DNA of 64,000 nt from Prescottella equi (lineage in GTDB: Bacteria; Actinomycetota; Actinomycetes; Mycobacteriales; Mycobacteriaceae), in assembly GCF_002094305.1 (NCBI RefSeq), contig NZ_LWTX01000003.1, forward strand, positions 496,001 to 560,000, in the 5' to 3' direction. The position numbers and the translations under genes were made by a program. The notes under the pieces were generated by a model. The model was not told the DNA's origin. It searched no databases and saw only the letters and a program-made list of their open reading frames with translations. Position 1 is the stretch's first letter; every line of letters begins with the position of its first letter. Below, piece by piece: positions 61,902 through 64,000 of the stretch.

Positions 61902-62895
61902 ATGACGGGGGACGTGTCGTGGGTGGAGGTGCTCGTCCGCATGGTCGACGGGCCGGACCTGCCGGTGCACGGGGTGGTCCGGTGCAGATACTCCGACGAC
62001 GATGCGCGCCGCGACGGTTTCGGCTGGATGTCCGGGATGCGGCCGGTGGTACTCACCGGCGGCGGGGCCGGGGACGACGGCGCCCGGGTGTGGCGACACG
62101 GCCCGCGGCTGCGGGTGGAACGCATGGACGGTACGCCACTGATGATCTCCGACGGGCACACCAGCTGGCGGTTCTCCGACGGTCAGCCGCCGCTCGAGTA
62201 CGTCGACGTCCGATGTGCGGTATCTCGGCGACGGCACCGAACTGCTCGAGCGGCGGCCGGCGACCGACTGGATCGGTGACGATTTCACGAGACCGACCGG
62301 ACCGATCGACACGACGGTGTTCCTGGGGCGCGAAGCGTGGACGCTCGACCTGGCGCCGCCGCCGCACAAACCGTTCCCGATCCGGATCGTGGTCGACCGG
62401 GAGACAGGCCTGTTGCTGCAGAGCCGCAACGACGGTGCCGGTGTCGTCGACGAGTGGGTCGAGTTCGAGGTCGGCGGAACGTTCGACGACCGCCTGTTCA
62501 CGTACGCGGGACCGGTCCGTTCCGCGGAGGAGCGGCAGCGGCAGATGCGCGCCGAGCATGAGGCGGATGCGAACAGGAGACGGAACTGGTTCCGCGCCAA
62601 CGTCTCCGGTGAGCCCATGGTCGTCGACGTCCGGGCCGATCTGAGTGTGCAGTACCTGCACACACTCGACGAGCGCACGGGCGCCTTCGAGGCGACGCTG
62701 GGCAGCGACCGCGCGGTCTCCGGGTTCCTCACCCGGCGCCCACGTTCGGACGAGCCGTGGATGCTGCGCATCGCCGAACCGGTGCACCGTTGGTCGACGA
62801 GGAGTTTCGACTGGGCCCTCGCCGTGCACGGGGTGGAACTCACCGACGGTGAACTCGCCCGGCTGCAAGGACTGCTGGGCGGCGCCGACACCTGA
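61902..62895 (+). pseudogene. LolA-like hypothetical protein gene, apparently frameshifted
   Basis: ATG 61902, after GGGAGGG, opens a frame ending at 62279. A second frame (from GTG 62215) runs to 62895. The join VDV-RYLGDGTELLERRP reads naturally as one protein of about 330 residues if one base is removed near 62213. The first part has RLRVERMDGTPLMISDGHTSWRFSDG and the second FPIRIVVDRETGLLLQSRNDG, like the beta-sheet of LolA-type lipoprotein-carrier proteins. Either the gene is broken, the base call is wrong, or two overlapping genes exist. I lean to a frameshift. Confidence 0.6.
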
Positions 62896-62897
62896 CT

Positions 62898-64000
62898 TCA
62901 ACGCAGGTCCCGCCGGCGCAGTGCCGCGAGCCCGACGGCCAGCAGTGCCGCCGCGATCCCCAGCAGCCACAGGATCGGCGCCGCCTGGAACTCGCCGCCC
63001 GGCAGCCGCGGCAGGTGCAGGAACGGGACGAGATCGAGCAGCGACTGTGGCAGGTCCGCGACCATCCCGAACACGTAGAGCGTCATCATCGCCGCGAACA
63101 CACCCCACGCGGCGGGGGCGAAGCGCGGCACGAGGCCGAACATCGCGACGGTGATGCCGGTCAGCGCCCACACCCCCGGCAGTTGCACCAGTGCGGCGGC
63201 GAGGATGCGGGGCACCTGACCGCCGACGTCGCCGATCGACGCGCCGTACGCGAGTCCGGCCGCGAGCCCGGCGACTGTGAGCGCGACGGCCGGCCCGGCG
63301 AGCGCGAACACGACGTGGCTCGTCGCCCAGCGCACGCGGGAGATCGCCGCGGCCAGCACCGACTCGGCGCGGCCCGTCTCCTCCTCGTCGTGCAGCTGCA
63401 GGGTCGCGGAAACGGAGTAGGCGCCGGCGACGAGCCCGAAGATGGTGAACCCCAGCGCGATGAACGAGTCCTCGATCGCCTGTGTGCCACCGAGCCGGGC
63501 GAGCGCCTGGAGGACCGTCTCGCTGCTGCCGAGCTGGTCGCTGACGCCGTGGGCGGCACCACCGATCACGAGTGCGAACATCGCCAGCCCCACCGTCCAC
63601 GCGGCGAGCGGCCCGCGCTGTGTGTGCCACGCCAGTCCGACCGGCCCGGACAGCGACGGTGGTGACGTCGCCGGACCGGGCCGTTCCGCGATGAGGCCCG
63701 CGCCGAGGTCGCGGCGGGCGAGCGTTCGGTACGCGACGGCGGCGAGCACGACAGCGGTGACGCCCGGCAGCAGCAGCACCCACCAGCGTTCGTCCGCGTA
63801 GGGGCGCACCTGCTGCGACCACCCGATCGGCGACAGCCACGACAGTGTTCCCGATCCGGCGTCACCGACGGCGCGCAGCAGGAAGGCGACCGCGAGTACC
63901 CCGAACGAGATGCCCCGAGCGAGACGGGCCGACGTACTCACCTGCGCCGCAACGGCCGCGACGCCGGCGAAGACGGTCCCGACACCGAGCACGGCGGCAC
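62898..64000 (-). CDS. ABC-2-type exporter permease (5' part beyond window)
   Basis: The frame stays open to the window edge, giving at least 366 residues. About eight hydrophobic spans are seen, with segments such as SWLSPIGWSQQVRPYADERWW, GVSDQLGSSETVLQALARLGG, LQLHDEEETGRAESVLAAAISRVRWATSHVVFALAG and NRDL-type ending ALRRRDLR. These match the large two-part permeases annotated as polyketide-antibiotic or tetronasin exporters in actinobacteria (Rv1217c-like). The ATPase gene would lie beyond the window. It faces the frameshifted gene with 2 bp between stops. Confidence 0.85.
   Translation of the reverse strand, partial: AAVLGVGTVFAGVAAVAAQVSTSARLARGISFGVLAVAFLLRAVGDAGSGTLSWLSPIGWSQQVRPYADERWWVLLLPGVTAVVLAAVAYRTLARRDLGAGLIAERPGPATSPPSLSGPVGLAWHTQRGPLAAWTVGLAMFALVIGGAAHGVSDQLGSSETVLQALARLGGTQAIEDSFIALGFTIFGLVAGAYSVSATLQLHDEEETGRAESVLAAAISRVRWATSHVVFALAGPAVALTVAGLAAGLAYGASIGDVGGQVPRILAAALVQLPGVWALTGITVAMFGLVPRFAPAAWGVFAAMMTLYVFGMVADLPQSLLDLVPFLHLPRLPGGEFQAAPILWLLGIAAALLAVGLAALRRRDLR

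Overview
The window is high-GC actinobacterial DNA. It carries a mycolata-type pstP-fhaB-fhaA cell-division/Ser-Thr-kinase locus next to a tRNA-Leu gene, a LysX-type lysyl-tRNA synthetase fusion, cutinase and DUF732 proteins, and dense TetR/IclR/MarR/HxlR/GntR regulation. The exported L-amino-acid oxidase closely resembles the one known from Rhodococcus opacus. I read it as a Rhodococcus chromosome, probably not far from the replication origin. I saw no phage, insertion sequence, plasmid or CRISPR features.

Layout. 0-3.1 kb: pstP (cut by the window edge), fhaB, fhaA and tRNA-Leu(CAG). 3.2-6.4 kb: an alpha/beta hydrolase/TetR pair with a double operator, and a RidA-SMI1 pair divergent from an HxlR regulator. 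6.4-11.4 kb: an IclR regulator and amino-acid permease, divergent from a Tat-exported L-amino-acid oxidase, a RidA-type lipoprotein and a small TatA. 11.4-15.8 kb: a MarR/MFS efflux pair, an FAD monooxygenase and a seven-repeat secreted beta-propeller. 16.2-22.2 kb: gltB-gltD glutamate synthase. 22.5-29.1 kb: a cell-envelope island with two Ig-repeat proteins, a cutinase, a lipoprotein and a Ser/Gly-tailed secreted protein. 29.2-36.1 kb: a TetR-FAD dehydrogenase-SDR operon, small enzymes, and a secreted CocE/X-Pro peptidase flanked by two copies of one palindromic repeat. 36.1-41.4 kb: lysX, an S4 protein and a membrane-anchored molybdopterin oxidoreductase. 41.4-47.6 kb: GntR/FAD-oxidase and IclR/malonyl-CoA-synthetase-like pairs, then a PH-domain/hydrolase fusion. 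47.7-64 kb: rraA, a DUF5313 protein, a large acyl-CoA catabolic regulon, a FadD15-type ligase, a frameshifted gene and a truncated ABC permease.

Two systems stand out. First, at 48.7-58.2 kb (possibly to 60 kb), a KstR2-like TetR gene and two neighbouring promoters share a 14-bp operator found three times (AGCAAA-N2-TTTGMT). The set includes an ACAD10/11- or LvaA-type kinase, a TIM-barrel isomerase, IpdA/IpdB/IpdC-like proteins, an SDR, a two-subunit MaoC hydratase, a medium-chain reductase and an ACAD11/LvaC-type dehydrogenase. It combines steroid-type ring opening (IpdAB) with the phosphorylation/elimination chemistry used on 4-hydroxyacyl-CoAs. That suggests an uncharacterised pathway for a cyclic or lactone-derived acid. 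Second, at 6.4-11.3 kb, an exported oxidase that makes reactive imino acids is encoded with a lipoprotein RidA that keeps the imine-hydrolysing arginine, and with its own TatA.

All functional calls come from reading motifs and remembered family sequences. No database search was run.
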